Positions 25,523 to 39,312 of a stretch of 64,000 bases of DNA are shown here, piece by piece. A program made the translations under genes and the position numbers. A model generated the notes under the pieces. It was not told where the DNA came from and made no database searches. It saw only the letters and a list, made by a program, of their open reading frames with translations. This DNA comes from Cyclina sinensis. Its lineage: Eukaryota > Mollusca > Bivalvia > Venerida > Veneridae. Within the stretch, counting starts at the first letter, position 1; each line of letters opens with the position of its first letter. Location: positions 32,333,449 through 32,397,448 of the forward strand of contig JAAONU010000001.1 of the NCBI GenBank assembly GCA_012932295.1. The letters are read 5' to 3'.

Positions 25523-28500
25523 ATGGCGAAAATGAATAGATCAGTTTTGACAGCTTTGTTCTTTCTCCTTGTCTGTGCATATTCAGCCTCAGGTTAGATT
25601 TTTGTTTTGATATAGTTCTTACAGTTGTCGAGATCACTCTAGTTCCTATTGGGTCTGGTAAACCAACGGTTTCTATGATCCTTTCTAGTATTGTTCTTTA
25701 TTTTGTATACTGACACTATAGTAGTGTTTTAAATGTAAGAACACCGGTTACATAAATTCCCGTTACAAACTGGCAGCTATTATAAAAATTCACTGGTAAC
25801 TTGTAGACAAATTGAAAACAAAACACAACATACTTATCTGCTAATGTTTGTTTAGCAATGTGTAACTTGAATTGCTCAAATATTAAAATTTCCTTACTGT
25901 CCCACAATCACAGTTAATACATATTTACTTTTTATTTACATTTAAAAAACTCTTAATCTGATCTTACTTGTAGCACAAGGCATGAAATTTTATTTCCAAA
26001 TCCACTTAGTATTTAATTAAATTTGATTTGAAGGAGTTTACAGAAGGCGACCTATTATAACAGAAATAGGCAAGCTGTTCCATGTATCAATCACCTTGTT
26101 TGAATAAACTGCTTTTCTAAATTCAGTCTTTACTCTTTTCTTGAATAGAAACAAAAGCTCACTAAAAGTAAAATGATAACTTTATTTGTAGCTACCAAAA
26201 TCATTCCTAACTTTGCTTTTTAAACCAATGAAGATAGAAATATACTGTAAGTGTATTATGCAGTAAGGAAGACATTTTTCATGGAGAAATTATACACTTG
26301 TATACTGTACGAAAGAGAGACTCTTGTCAACATTGTTTTTGAGTGAAGAGAACACGGCTCCATTATTACAGTTACTGTAGTATAGAATACAACAAAAATA
26401 TATATTTTCAGACAGTCATGTACATATATTTTTCTTCATCAGTATAATCATTGTGATCCACTCATCATCCAGGGATATTTTTATGCATAGTTTCAAGTCT
26501 TAACATCAAAGACCTAATTACCATTGGTATTTAAGGTGTTTGCTTAGCATATTTTAGTATTCTCTTCCTATTATTAAGGTCACAGTGGCAGTCTTGTTTA
26601 TCATTAATTTCATTTTGACGTTTTCTAAGTGTCTGAAAGTAAATTTCCCATCAGATATGTAGGTACCAGTAGATCTACCATAGCTAAAGGAAAAGGAAAA
26701 CCTGAATGTATATAAGGAATGATATACTTAATTTTCGCATTTGAAGTTCCTGATACCTTAAAATTACAAGCTGCTTCAGTTTGTTTTGTTACATTTTTCT
26801 TGCAGAGCCCTTAAAGTATGTGCATAAGTATGCTGAACCAAAGCAGGAATGGAGTTATGTAGATGTTCGAGAGGGAGCACACATGTTTTACTGGTTGTAT
26901 TACACAACATCACCAGATGGTTTCCAGCAGGCACCTCTTGTCATGTGGCTACAGGTGTTAGATTTATTCTCTCAGAGTAGAAGCATCAGTATATATAATC
27001 TAACATCAAATTAATGCAAATGTTTATCAGAGTTTTAGTATTTTGAGCCCTGTTTTGATGGGTCCTGGAAGGATGCAAGGCCATACTTCTGGCAGTGATG
27101 TTACATAATTTCAAATTTGATTAATCATGTTTGAAAGTTTATGGTTTATTTGACATCATGATTTAAACAAATACTTCCAGGGAGGGCCAGGAGGGTCTGG
27201 TACTGGATTTGGAAACTTTGAGGAAATTGGACCCTTAGATGTAAATCTCAATCCAAGAAATACTTCATGGGTATGAAAATTTGTCTATTTTTTTTCGCAT
27301 TTGATAAAACTACTTTCCTTTCTTTTAAGCTTGCGGTATAACATTGCTGTCTATTAACTGTAATTTAAAACTCAGTCCATATTGTTCTGGTATAAATGCA
27401 ATGGGAAATTAATGACATATACATCTTGACTTAGGTTCTTGAAAATTATAGTACTTAGTACTTGATTATTAAATTACTTCTCAACCAATTTTCTACACTT
27501 CCAGTTTGATGAAAATTCAAATGTTTGGTGTCTGAATAATTCACATCTCTGTGTATTCTTTTTAAGAGGTATTCTTTTTTCTCCAGAAAAGATTAAAGTA
27601 TGGAAAAATATTACTGTTATTACTCAAGAACTTGAGTTATGTCTCAAACTTTTACAATTTTTGGATGCTACAAAAAATTCCTTTGTTTATGGTATGTTTC
27701 AGTTGCAAGTAGCTAGTTTACTGTTTGTGGATAATCCTGTTGGAACAGGTTACAGTTATGTTGATGACAAGAAGGCCTACACACATGATGTAGCTGGCAT
27801 AGCGGCTGATATGATGGTCACCCTCACTACATTCTTCATGAAAAAATCTCCACAGTTTCAGGTACCAAAGTATTATTTCCATATATCTTATTCTTAAGAT
27901 AATTATGGATATAGTCTAAGATGTGATTTTGTTACCTTTCTTGGGTTAAAATTGGTAACATTTGTATCCATTAGACAGAGAGCAGATGGCCACTGCCTAG
28001 GCATAAGTCATTATCAAGTTTCTAAGAAAACAAGACCTTTGAAAGGACTATCTAAACAGAACAGAACAGAACAAAATATTCAAAATATTCCTTTATTAAC
28101 TCAAAACATATTACAGTTACATGAGTATACAGTGCAGCATATGCATACAAAGTCCAGTTCAGTTCACTGCTCCAGTTATGCTATGTAGAGAAAAAATGAA
28201 AAAAAAAATGAAAGAAAAAGTAGAGATTTTAGTAAAGATTAGGAGGGAGTGAGTGGGAAAATGTAATGTTTACACAATAATTTTTGTAAATTGTGCGACA
28301 GTAAAACAATACTTACACAGTATTATGTGAATCTATTAAGGATTGAGATTCCAAGTAAAAAGAACCTGATATCAAAGACCAAAAAAATACAAAAGATTAG
28401 CTACCAGGATGTATATTTTTTGTCACTTTAATTGCATACTGACAATATTAGACCTCAGCTCAGATTCTTTACAATGATTTAGAATTCTTTTGTCTTTTGA

Positions 28501-31500
28501 GCTGAAATTGTCTGTAAGTGATATCACAATGATCATCTAGGTTTTTCAGTGGTTTCTGGTATTTAGAAATGTGGAAAATTATTATACATCTGAATGTTCA
28601 GTAATTGAAAGACTGAAACTGCTGCTTTTGAATTTGGTATATGTTTTAGTTCAGGTGTATGCTTTTAAGACTGGCAATATTAAGAAATCAGTTACATTTC
28701 TGTTACATTCAAGGTTCTAGGCTCACATACTCACCATGTAAAATTTGTTAACCCAACCTGTTTGTATTTAAGGAAGTTCCATTTTACATATTCTCGGAAT
28801 CCTATGGTGGAAAAATGACAGCTGCCATAAGTCAAGCATTATATCAGGTAACCTATTCTACTTTAAATTCTGGTAACCATTTTTTAACCTACCAATAAGA
28901 TTTGTCAGAACCAGTTCCTGGTCAGAAATGTTCGTTAAAACTTCAGATTTGTAGGTCACACAGAGCCTGATTGTATTGACAGACTATAATTTACAAGAAC
29001 AAATTCTGACAGTATTTCTTTATCATTATACCAAGTAACACATGGCAACTTAATTTGAGATATAATAAATAGCAAGTTTGAAACAGATAGATAACTATAG
29101 AAAAGTTTGATTTCCACAGAACATTCAAGCTGGCAACATAACTTGCAACTTCAAGGGACTGGCTATGGGAGATTCTTGGATTTCACCCATAGATTCTACT
29201 GTAACATGGGCACCATACCTTTACACCAATGTAAGTATATAAAAGCTTGTCTTTATATAGACATGCTCTTTAATTTTACTTTATTACTGAACCAGAGGTA
29301 AAACTGAAAATGATGTTGTAAGAAATGTTTAGAGTCGAGCATAGTACATTTTTGTTCTATTAGGGCTAAGCTTCTGTTCAAGTCTCCTTGTGTCAGCTGG
29401 GGGTATTGATAGCTCAGTACCTTTCATTATATACTTACTGAAACAACAAGTTGAAATTTAGAAGAGATATTAAATACAGTCAAAACACAATTCTACAAAT
29501 TGGCAAAGGACTTCTTTTTCTTTATGTGTGTAAGATTGCATCTTTAGTAGTATCACATTTTTCATTTCTGTTTAAACGTACTGTAAGGACCTAATAGTGT
29601 TTTCTTGATATAACTGAATTTTGTTGTATCTTGATTCGCTTGATTGCATTGGAATCTACATACTGTTTCTCGTAATTTCAAGAATAGATTTATTGAAAAT
29701 CATGAAATGTTCACTTGACCAGAAGGCATGTTCTGTATATAGTCTGTGGATCCGTGTTGATGATTACAGACTTACAGTTCTTGTTTTGTGCTGTACTGTA
29801 GAGGAATTATTTAACAGTAATTGTTTGCTGCACAAGTGTCTGAGTAGCCAGAATCATTAATGGTTTTGAAATTACAGTCTGTACTTCACAAAAACTTCAG
29901 TCTGAAAAAGCAGCCTTTAATTTCAAATTTTTACCTAAATTGTTGTTTGTTCATTCTGATATATCCTTTCATTTGAATAAAATGAATTCTCTTTACTTCT
30001 GTAGTTTTTTTTTGTGTACAATAAAAACTTTTGTTTCTTGACTTACAGTCTCTCATAGATCAGTCAGGATTTAAAGCAATCAATGATTCTGTGAAAAAAA
30101 TTGAAGCATCTATCAAAGAGGACCTCTGGAAGCAGGCTACCGTGCAGTGGGGGTCTACACAGACTGTGGTTGCCTTGGAAACCAATGGTGTCAACTTCTA
30201 CAACATTCTTAAGTGGGGACAGGAAGAGAGAAGTGGTATATTCATAAGTATGTCAATAACATAGATATTACATTAAATACAGTCCTCTATCTAAACAAGA
30301 CTAGTTGAGCCACAAAACTAGCTTGAAGTTTGCTTAAAAATTAAGAGCCAGTTATATGAAGAACAGAATCTCTTTGTTACTGAACTTAAAGATATATTAT
30401 GCTCAAGATTCAGATACAAATAACTACTACACCTTTTCTTTGTAAATATAAACTAAACATGTTTGAGTACACACAGAGTAGATATGTTACTTTTAAAACT
30501 TTACACACTATAGAGTATAAATACATAGTGTCATTAAAAGAACTGCCAGTAATAGGGAATGCAGCTTCCTATACATAGTGTGTGTATTCTAATAGCCTAT
30601 TTAGACATAGTAAGAATTTCCTGGATTCTCCATTAATTTCTGCAATAAAAGTATTTTATGCAAAGATGGGTATAGAATAATTTTAAGTGTAAAAGGTTAA
30701 CTGAGTTACAGCAAGCTCACATCAGTTACAAATACAGGTCATCATGTACTATAAAAAGAACACATTGTTATAGCAGTTTTTACACAGTTTTCATGAAATT
30801 TGTCATAATATCCATCTTTGAGGAGCAGTGGTTGAGGGTAAAATGCTTAACTCCTATTATAGAGGTCGCCAGTTCGAATCCCAAAAGGGGTTATAGTCTG
30901 CAGTGATTTTCTGCTGTACACACTTCCAGTGTAAGTACTGGTATGTATCCAAAGAGCAGTCATCTCAAGTGGGATTTATATAAGCTGAAAGAAATTGTTT
31001 CCAAATAAATGTAAAATCAATAGGTTTTTAACTAAACTAATGTTTGTCTTCATAGCTTTTGTCAGTAAAACAAATGTTAGCCTGGATTTAGTAAGCAGAT
31101 TTTCAGTGTGATACAATTTTTAAGTTTAGTTCATTCTTACTAGTTGGGCAGATAATCTAGGGTCATAAGTCTGTTTAAGCTTGAACTGTGCTTTATTACA
31201 CCTTATTAATTGTTTGATATGTATTTAATTCAGGTAAAAATGAACTGGCAAGTCTTATGTTGTCACCTCTGTACCAAGATGACCTGGCTGAGCTGATGAA
31301 TGGAAAAATAAGGGAGAAACTGGGCATTATTCCAGATAATGTACAATGGGGTGGTAAGAATTTTTGTCATACATTTACAAAGTATAACAAATGAATGAGC
31401 ATACAAGTATTTTCGAACAATTGCATTCTGAAGTAAAATATATAGTGCTTAACGATAATGATAAACAGATAATGATAAAATTCTTCACCATTTAAACTTT

Positions 31501-34101
31501 TGTTATTCAAATATGTTGTTATAGTTTCTCTAAACTTTGGCAGTATATATAATTAAAAGCTTAATGTTTTTCAGAGAATAGTCTGTTAATATTCAGGTAA
31601 AGAAGCTGTTGGAAATATCATGTGAGCATGTTTTCACTGTTTTAATGACTCTTATGATAGGTCAGTCAGACGAAGTGTTTGCAACACAAAGTGAAGATTT
31701 TATGAAACCTGTGGTTGATATTGGTGAGTAATAAATTTGATCAGCAAGATAGTAAGTTGAACTACATGTAGTTGGTTTATCAGTTTGCATGTAAGCTTTA
31801 AAGGTCTTGTGACAGTATATCAATTCATTTATCATAAGGAAGTTGCCAGCAGAATAGAAAATTAAGATAAAAAACTTAGACAGGGTAACACTTGGTCCCA
31901 AAAAACGTAAAAGTTTGTGTTTATAAAAGATTTGTATCCAGTTTCTTGAATAACTTGAATAATACTTTCTGTTCACATGTTGAAATACCAGATTTTAGTT
32001 TTACTGTTAGGTTATACAGCTGGTAAAAATTTTAAAACTCTTTTAGAGAAGACTTTCAGCCAAGGTCTTGTGTATCAGTACACCAAGCATACAGAAGAAC
32101 CAGGACTGTCTCTGGAATGGGATGCTTTCTTTATCATCCAACATTCAACTCCACACAAAAAGATTAGATTACTCTTCAGGGGGTCATAGGTCATATGTAC
32201 CAATAAGAAACTGAAATAGGAACCAAGTTTTTTTATTTTTACCAAACAGAACTGTAAATGTGGATTTGTGTATCTGTCTTGAGATTTGATTTATTACAAA
32301 ATATATTGTAATATAGTTTATGAGTAACAGCTCAGAAATAATCTCAACATCAGTGTCAGTGTAATTATGTATATTGTCATTTTCTCTTTCAGTTGATGAT
32401 CTAATAGAAAATACAGATTTGGAAGTTGTAGTTTATTCAGGACAGCTTGATCTTATTGTTGATACTATTGGTGAGTACAGATCTGTCTGTCTGAATGAAT
32501 GGTGGGTACAGGACTGTCTGTCTGAATGAATGGTGGGTACAGATCTGTCTGTCTGAATGAATGGTGGGTACAGATCTGTCTGTCTGAATGGTGGGTACAG
32601 ATCTGTCTGTTTGAATGAATGGTGAGTACAGGTCTGTCTGTTTGAATGAATGGTGTGTACAGGTCTGTCTGTCTGAATGAATGGTGTGTACAGGTCTGTC
32701 TGTCTGAATGAATGGTGTGTACAGGAAAGTCTGTCTGAATAAATGGTGTGTACAGATGTGTCAGTCTGAATGAATGGTGAGTACAGGTATGTCTGTCTGA
32801 GTGAATGGTGTGTACAGGTATGTCTGTCTGAATGAATGGTGAGTACAGGTAAGTCTGTCTGAATGAATGGTGTGTACAGATGTGTCTGTCTGAATGAATG
32901 GTGAAAACAGGTATGTCTGTCTGAATGAATGGTGAAAACAGGTATGTCTGTCTGAATGAATGGTGAAAACAGGTATGTCTGAATGAATGGTGAGTACAGG
33001 TCTGTCTGTCTAAATGAATGGTGAGTACAGATGTGTCTGAATGAATGGTATGTATAGGTCAGATTGTCTGCATGAATGGTGTGTACAGGTATGTTATTAT
33101 CTGGTTATGCTTTTTAAGTATTAATAATTGCAGTTGGCTTTGGTTTATTCCGATATATTTGAGAATTCTGTCACTAAAACTTCTTAGCATATCCTTTGCT
33201 GACTTACTTGTTTACAAATCATATTGCATCATCATTATTAAGTAACAATATTTGATTTTATTTATCATCTGTAACAGTTACCCATATGAGAGATTAGTTA
33301 TTTTATGTTGCGGGGAAAGAGCAAGATACAGAAAGCATTCCATTCCAGAGAGACCTCTGGTACTTTTGCATGCTCAGTTTACAGCACTGATACATGGGAC
33401 CTCGGTTTAACATCTCATCCAAAAGATAATTAGTAATGTTAGTGGAAGGAACAAGCATTGCAGGCATCATATACAGGGATGATATTGAGCAAGTCATCTT
33501 CAAGAAAATTGCTCATAACAGGACATGCCTATATTTTGTTAAGTATAAAGCAAGGCTATTTATACAGAATCAGTCTAATTGGTGTAAGCTGTATGAAAAA
33601 GTGTTCTATGTTTTTTCAGGTACCGAGGCTTGGGTTTCAAGACTTTCAAATGCTGATAAGTTTTTAGTTGCAGAACGTAAAGCAATTCTTAATCCAGTCA
33701 CTAAACTAACTTCAGGATTTGTGAAGAAAGTGGATAACTTTTCATTCTACTGGGTCCTTGATGCTGGTCACATGGTAACACATTTTTTGTTTTAACCTTT
33801 ACAGTGTCTTTGAGTTTGGAGGTGGAATTCACAGCTATTGTATCTGCCTATAAGTAAAGAAAGAGTTACAATAACTAATGCTCTATCATCATTTTATTTG
33901 TCTGAAAGTATTTAAAGTCACATAGCAAATTTAAGCAGTCAAAGGAAATGGAGAATCATGTCAGTATTCTGTTTATTTGTATAAGTTTAGAACATGTGTA
34001 ACATATTAGCATAAGGTGAGACTATTTTGTTGTTCCAGGTACCATCAGATAATGCAGAGACAGCTCTTAAGATGCTAAAGATGATTGTAAACCAAAAATA
34101 A
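25523..34101 (+). CDS. SCPEP1: Retinoid-inducible serine carboxypeptidase (SCPEP1), 12 exons, complete
   Basis: Exons: 25523-25592, 26806-26954, 27181-27270, 27703-27861, 28773-28847, 29120-29230, 30049-30235, 31234-31353, 31661-31723, 32393-32470, 33620-33774, 34039-34101; all GT/AG, 439 aa (human 452). Residues 1-23 are a signal peptide with a hydrophobic core (LTALFFLLVCAYSAS). GGPGGS at 74-79 supplies the oxyanion hole; the nucleophile is Ser166 in SESYGGK, with Asp361 (GQLDLIVDT) and His418 (DAGHMVPSD) completing the triad. N100 and N187 sit in N-glycosylation sequons. It is a peptidase S10 enzyme that should remove C-terminal residues from peptides in the secretory or lysosomal compartment. 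Conserved blocks such as FGNFEEIGPLD, LLFVDNPVGTGYSYV and MGDSWISPIDS make it an SCPEP1 orthologue rather than cathepsin A or CPVL. Confidence 0.95.
25593..26805 (+). other. SCPEP1 intron 1
   Basis: A 1.2-kb intron between the signal-peptide exon and the first enzyme exon. I see no element or gene in it beyond AT-rich sequence. Confidence 0.6.
30815..31022 (+). mobile_element. tRNA-derived SINE in SCPEP1 intron 7
   Basis: Begins GAGGAGCAGTGGTTGAGGG, has a B-box-like AGTTCGAATCCC, and ends TTCCAAATAAATGTAAAATC. The same family occurs at 56,043-56,256, with the shared features GGAGCAGTGGT, CAGTACTGGT-like and GTAAAAT at the tail. Confidence 0.75.
32471..33094 (+). repeat. 31-bp minisatellite starting at the SCPEP1 exon 10 donor
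   Basis: About 21 units of 27-31 bp. Each begins with the intron's own first bases (GTGAGTACAG or a variant such as GTGTGTACAG) and continues with TCTGTCTGTCTGAATGAATG. Unit 1 begins exactly at the first intron base (32,471), so the 5' splice site is itself the start of the array. Five later units keep the full GTGAGTACAG. Confidence 0.92.
33300..33435. mobile_element. Dispersed repeat fragment in SCPEP1 intron 10
   Basis: Carries GCACTGATACATGGGAC and CATCTCATCCAAAAGAT, shared with 23,940-24,125. It is not part of the coding sequence. Confidence 0.5.
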
Positions 34102-36480
34102 ATACTGGACATGCATCAAGCAAAGAACATACAATTTTGGTGTTGATTTCCAGTGATGTTTGATGTCAACTTGAAAAGAATACAATATGTTAGTTTTCAT
34201 TCTCCAGGAGTCATCTGTGAAATTCATTGTAAATGTAATGTTTTTACATACAAGAGAAAGTTGCTATCAGAAATTATTTTTTCATGTATTAAAAATCAAA
34301 GGGGAGACAAACACAAGCGCTAGTTACATAATGCTGTTAAGCCTAATATTACACTAAAATGCTCCACACATTGGTTATTACTGTATATATTATAATTGCA
34401 CATTTAGGTGATGTGAGGGAGTTGAGTTTTTCTAAAACAAAGACAATATTCATAGGATCCTGCAATTGAAATCACCAATTTTTCTTCGAGATAAAAAATA
34501 GTCATAATTGTGGTGTTGTCTTATTAGTGGACAGACTATTTTTGTCAAAAACAAGCTTCCATATATTAAAGTGTGTTGGTTGCTTTTATGCTACAAGAGA
34601 GGTCTTTGTATCAAATCCAGGTTGTAGTGCATTGTATATATGGTAATCTACATATGTCGTTTGGCAAATAATTGTAGACAGATGCAATTTTTTTTATAAA
34701 GAGTTAAAGTTTGAATTCAGCATTAAGATAATGTAAGCGTAAAAGAATATCTACTTAGTTTATTCAAACTTCTTATGTTTGTATGTTAATACTCGTGTAC
34801 TGGTATGTGTTATTTATCTACAGGTTGTTGCCAGTTTTCCATAGATTTGCTTTGATATACTTGACAGAGTTTTACAGTTTAAGTTATGAATTCACATGCT
34901 TTTTTGTTTTATAATTTCACATTTATACAAGTTTTATATAGATGTATATTTTCAACCATTCCGTTAACGTTGTTTAAAAGACAGACAATAAATGTTAATA
35001 GAATAGAATACTATTTACAGGTTGTCCTTAATAATTGTAGATTTTATATTCATATACATTATATATTTATATATTTTTGTACTTAAAAAAGTTCTCATTT
35101 GCTATCAGAGATAATTAGTATCAATTGTCAGTGGCTTGATGTCATGGGAATTGCAACAACTGGCCATGAATAATTCAAGCTATAAAATGAACATTATTTA
35201 GACATTGCTAGCTCGTCATTATTTTTCTTTATAAAGGATACTAGCATAGAGTAGTTTCTGTAATGATAGTTGGCTATATGAAGACAAAATCGTAGGATTG
35301 TATAATATAAATGATAGTTTATGAAATAAATTATACCCAAAGAAAAGGTTTTATTTTATCACAAGGGCAATACAACTTCTTTCTGCTGAACATTTTGTGA
35401 ATAATCTGTGTTGTGTCAGTGAATTTCTTGCTTGTGAGGGTATGTTATAGCTTCGTGTATTTACCCCTTTAAAAGACATAAAACAACCATGCTGTCATTT
35501 CAGTTAAAACTGTTTTAAATCAAATGTTGCAGCTTTGAAGTTCCAAACTTCTAAAGCAGTGCAATGAATCTAAAAATAGTTAACAGATCAAAGGTGCTAC
35601 ATGTACTTCACAGTTAAGACAAATTAAAACTTACACCTGCAGATCAATGATTTAGAGACACGTCTTTTGTTCGAAATATATGAAAATAGAAGAAAAGTCA
35701 TGACCAAGTGTCAACTAAGTCATCAAGTAAATAGAGTTAACTAGGACCATAGAGGAATGACAGTAAATGTATGCATGTTATCAAAATTAAGGGTTTTGGT
35801 ATTCAAAATTGTTAAGGTTGAAAGCTGAATTTGGTATGTTGTTACCATTATCAGTTAAGTAGAAACATTCCTTTTGTTGGCATTGTATTAGTTTCCGGTG
35901 CTTTTTCAGACATGTCATCAATAAACTCCAAAAAGACGATACACACTAGCATTTACATTTTCTCTGCTAACTCTAACATCAGTTCCTGCTATGTAGTATA
36001 TAAAGCTCACCCCCTTACTCAGTAGGGACAAGATGTTAACCCATGATCCAAAAACCAGAATTCTTTGACAACTCAAGGTTCACCAAACTTAGTATTGGCA
36101 CAGGTAGAAAAGAAGAGATTATGAATACTAATTGTGTCTGAGAGTGACTAAAATTTTGCTGCTAGATACGATCTGTAGAATTTTTAAAATTAGCTTTGCA
36201 CTGTATCAGTATTTATAAGCCATTCCATCCAGGAAAACAAACCTGGCAAATGGAGAGAGTATAAACAATACTGAGGTTGTTCGTAACTTTATGGATTATA
36301 CTGATACTGCTTTATCACATACTGATATGTGAATAAGGATAAACAAGAAAACAAGTTTTCAAACTTTAATTAACATAACAATATTCACATCTTGTGGAAA
36401 ACATAGTCACAAACAGAAACCTGAAGAAAATCTGACATCATTTTGTCTTGTGCCATGCATCTATAGCGAGTAAAATAAAA
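34102..36480. other. SCPEP1 3' region and intergenic DNA
   Basis: AT-rich, no supported gene. The proximal part is probably 3'UTR. The short open frames at 34,886-35,086 and 35,831-36,025 have no recognisable domain. Confidence 0.5.
35325..35330 (+). promoter_or_regulatory. Possible distal SCPEP1 polyadenylation signal
   Basis: AATAAA about 1.2 kb after the SCPEP1 stop codon. Other weak hexamers occur closer, so use of this one is uncertain. Confidence 0.3.
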
Positions 36481-36915
36481 CAAGAGGGCCATCATGACCC
36501 AGTATTGCTCACCTAAGCACTAATGCTCCCAACAACACAGCCAATAAAGACACTCAATTGAAGTACAGCCGACTTAGGTTTTATGAAGTTAAAAAGTTGG
36601 AATGTGCAAGCAAAATTATGCATGTAGTTGAAATTCTTGACTTTAGCTTGGAAAATAAGGATGTAGGTATAGCAGTTTCAGTTCCCATACAGACAAGGAA
36701 AATAAGCCCTGCCTCCAGGTGGCTAGGTTTTTTCACAGATCATAATAAAATTTTCATTTTATTATAAAAGCAACCAGAGTTCTGCATGGAGCTCATCTCA
36801 AAAAAGAGGTAATCCTAGGTACATTCTTGTAAAGTTAAGTTACTGAAATTTTGTTTGAATGAAAATATTTAGATGGACAGCATGGAATCCCTATAGCTCA
36901 CATGAGCATACGGCT
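36480..36915 (+). mobile_element. GCTCACCT-ended MITE-like element, short copy
   Basis: Left end ACAAGAGGGCCATCATGACC followed by TTGCTCACCT; interior phrase GCAACCAGAGTTCTGC; right end close to AGCTCACATGAGCATACGG. The same left end and interior phrase occur in the longer copies at 38,040 and 47,215. Confidence 0.55.
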
Positions 36916-38039
36916 TAAAAAATAACAAATGTAATAATAAATGATGTAATAGCAACACTATCTATGTTTTAATTGAATGAAAAACTACCTGTTAAATCAT
37001 CACATGCTGACAAATAAAAGAAAAACTATTGAACGTTCTCGCATACATCTTTTTTTTACATCATCTCAATGACACAAGAACTGGAAAAAAAACCAAATAA
37101 CAACTAACAATAATTACTAAACATTGCTAGGGCTTCATAACAAACACATTATCTGGTGAAAAAGTGCTATTTACATACTCTAAGGAGTTAATCCTTACTG
37201 TTTTATTTGTTATATGACATTTCACTAGGCTGTAAACCATCACCGTGACAGGTGATATTCACTGGACAGCTGGGAATAGCTAGCAGGGTATAACCATTAT
37301 TGTATTATAAGCAAGTCTATTTCCACAGCTACACCAGTCTACATTTTAACTATTTTCAGTAGGAAAAGTCCAGTAAACCTGACATAGGAAAAGTTAAATT
37401 GTTTAAAGTAATTTGTCTCTAAATGTTGTAAACAAAAAATTCTGAAAAGAGTGAAAGACGTTTTAATTGACAAAATGATATCGGACTTATTCAGGCTTTT
37501 AGATAAATCATAAAATGTTAATTAAAATAGCTAAAAATAAGACATGACATAAGGAAAAAATATACATGCTTACAACACAACAAACGCACAATGTTTGTAA
37601 CAGTTACACACTGACCCTGCATAGTGTAACAGTGTTAAAGCTATGCCTGGGTTTCATCTGACCTGTTAACATTTATATCACCTGTGGGACGGATGAAGAA
37701 CTTACAATTCCTAACAAACTAGCATATTATACATGTAGGTGACCATGTCCATAAAATACCAAACTCTGTATATCATTTTACATTACAGTAAAAATGCTGC
37801 CTGCATAAAAGTTTCACTCAGATTGTTCATAAAAAATTCGCTATATAAAAGATGAGGACTGTAAAGTAATAATGGACATTATTTAATGGTAAGTCCTGTA
37901 TAAAACAGTATCAGGACAGAGCCATACATGCCAACACAATTATTTAAAAATGGCATCACATTTTAAAAAATCAACCACGTCAGAACATGTTTTTTGGTCC
38001 TCAATCCTTTTGAAACTACTGGAAGTGGTGTAACAAAGA
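36916..38039. other. Intergenic DNA between two MITE-like copies
   Basis: AT-rich, no gene or clear repeat recognised. Confidence 0.4.
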
Positions 38040-39312
38040 ACAATAGAAAAACTAGAGGGTCATGATGGCCCTGGGTTGCTAACCTGGGTACTTTGGCTGT
38101 GGGTTTGCTGTTGAGCAAACTTCAGAAGCAAAATAACAGGTTTTGAATTAAAGATTTTTGAGGAACTTATATCTTATACAAATAGAACCCTTGGCAGGGC
38201 TCATTTACACCTCGGGGTCAAAATTTGAACAAGCTTGGTATGCAACCACTACAAAATATCTAAGCTCTAGGGTATACATTTTCAGACAAGAAGTTTTTGT
38301 AAGTCTTTCCATTGTAAGCCTTTGTAAAAAGTGACCCCAGGGCAAGGCCATTAATGACCCCCAAGGACATAATTTGAACTATCTTGGTAGAGGATTTCTA
38401 GGTGATGCCATGCAAAATATGTAAGGTCTGTAGCTAATAGTTTCTCACAAGAAAAATTTTGAAAGATTAAACATTTTACACAAATAGGGTCCCCGGGGTG
38501 GGGCCAATTTTGACTCCAAGGGCATAATTTGAAAATATCTTACCTTTAAGACACACAGTTTCAGAAAAGATGATTTTTTAAGTCCTTCCTTTAAAAGCCT
38601 ATGTAAAATCAAGTGACTCAGGGGCAGGGCCATTAATGACCCAAAAGGCATAATTTGAACATGATGATGCACTGTGATACCGAAATAAATCTATCTATGC
38701 TCCATGGTAAAGATTTTAGGTCAAAAGCTTACAGTTTCTCACAGGATTTTCAAAGATCAAATTATTTTCCACAAACAGGAACTCCAGGCTGGGGCCAATT
38801 TTGACCCCAGGGACATAATTTGAACAAACTTGGTAGAGGTCCACTAGACAATGGTTCATGCCAAATTTTAAAACTCTAGGCCTGTGATTTCAGATAAGAA
38901 GATTTTTAAAGATTTTCCACTCTATTTCAGTGTAAGACTTGTGACCACCCAGGCGGAGTCAAAAGTGACCCCAGGGAAATCATTCGAAAAAAATTGGTAG
39001 AAGTCCACTAGACAATGCTACATACTAAATCTTAAGGCTCAGTGCCTAGTACTTTTCGGCAAGAAGATTTTAAAGTTTTTCCATCTTGTTGCCATAGCAA
39101 CCAGAATTCTGCTTGGAACTGAATTCTTTGAACAACTTTAGTAGAGCTTCATGTAAGGAATATACCAGGCAAGTTTCATCAGAGCTGGCTTGGTGGTATA
39201 GGAGAAGTCATTTAAGTTAAATTGTTGATGACGCACTGATGCACGATGGACAATCAATGATCACAAAAGCTTATCCTTGAGCACATCATGATCAGGTGAG
39301 CTAACAAGAGCT
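38040..39312 (+). mobile_element. CATAATTTGAACAA family element, long copy
   Basis: Left end contains GGGTCATGATGGCCCTGGG and GCTAACCTGGGTAC; right end contains GATCAGGTGAGCTAAC. The two ends are roughly inverted copies (GCTCACCTGAGTAC against GTACTCAGGTGAGC in the best copies). The interior repeats three to four times a unit with GGGGCCAATTTTGAC, GGCATAATTTGAAC and GTAGAGGTCCACTAGACAAT. No transposase is encoded. Confidence 0.65.
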
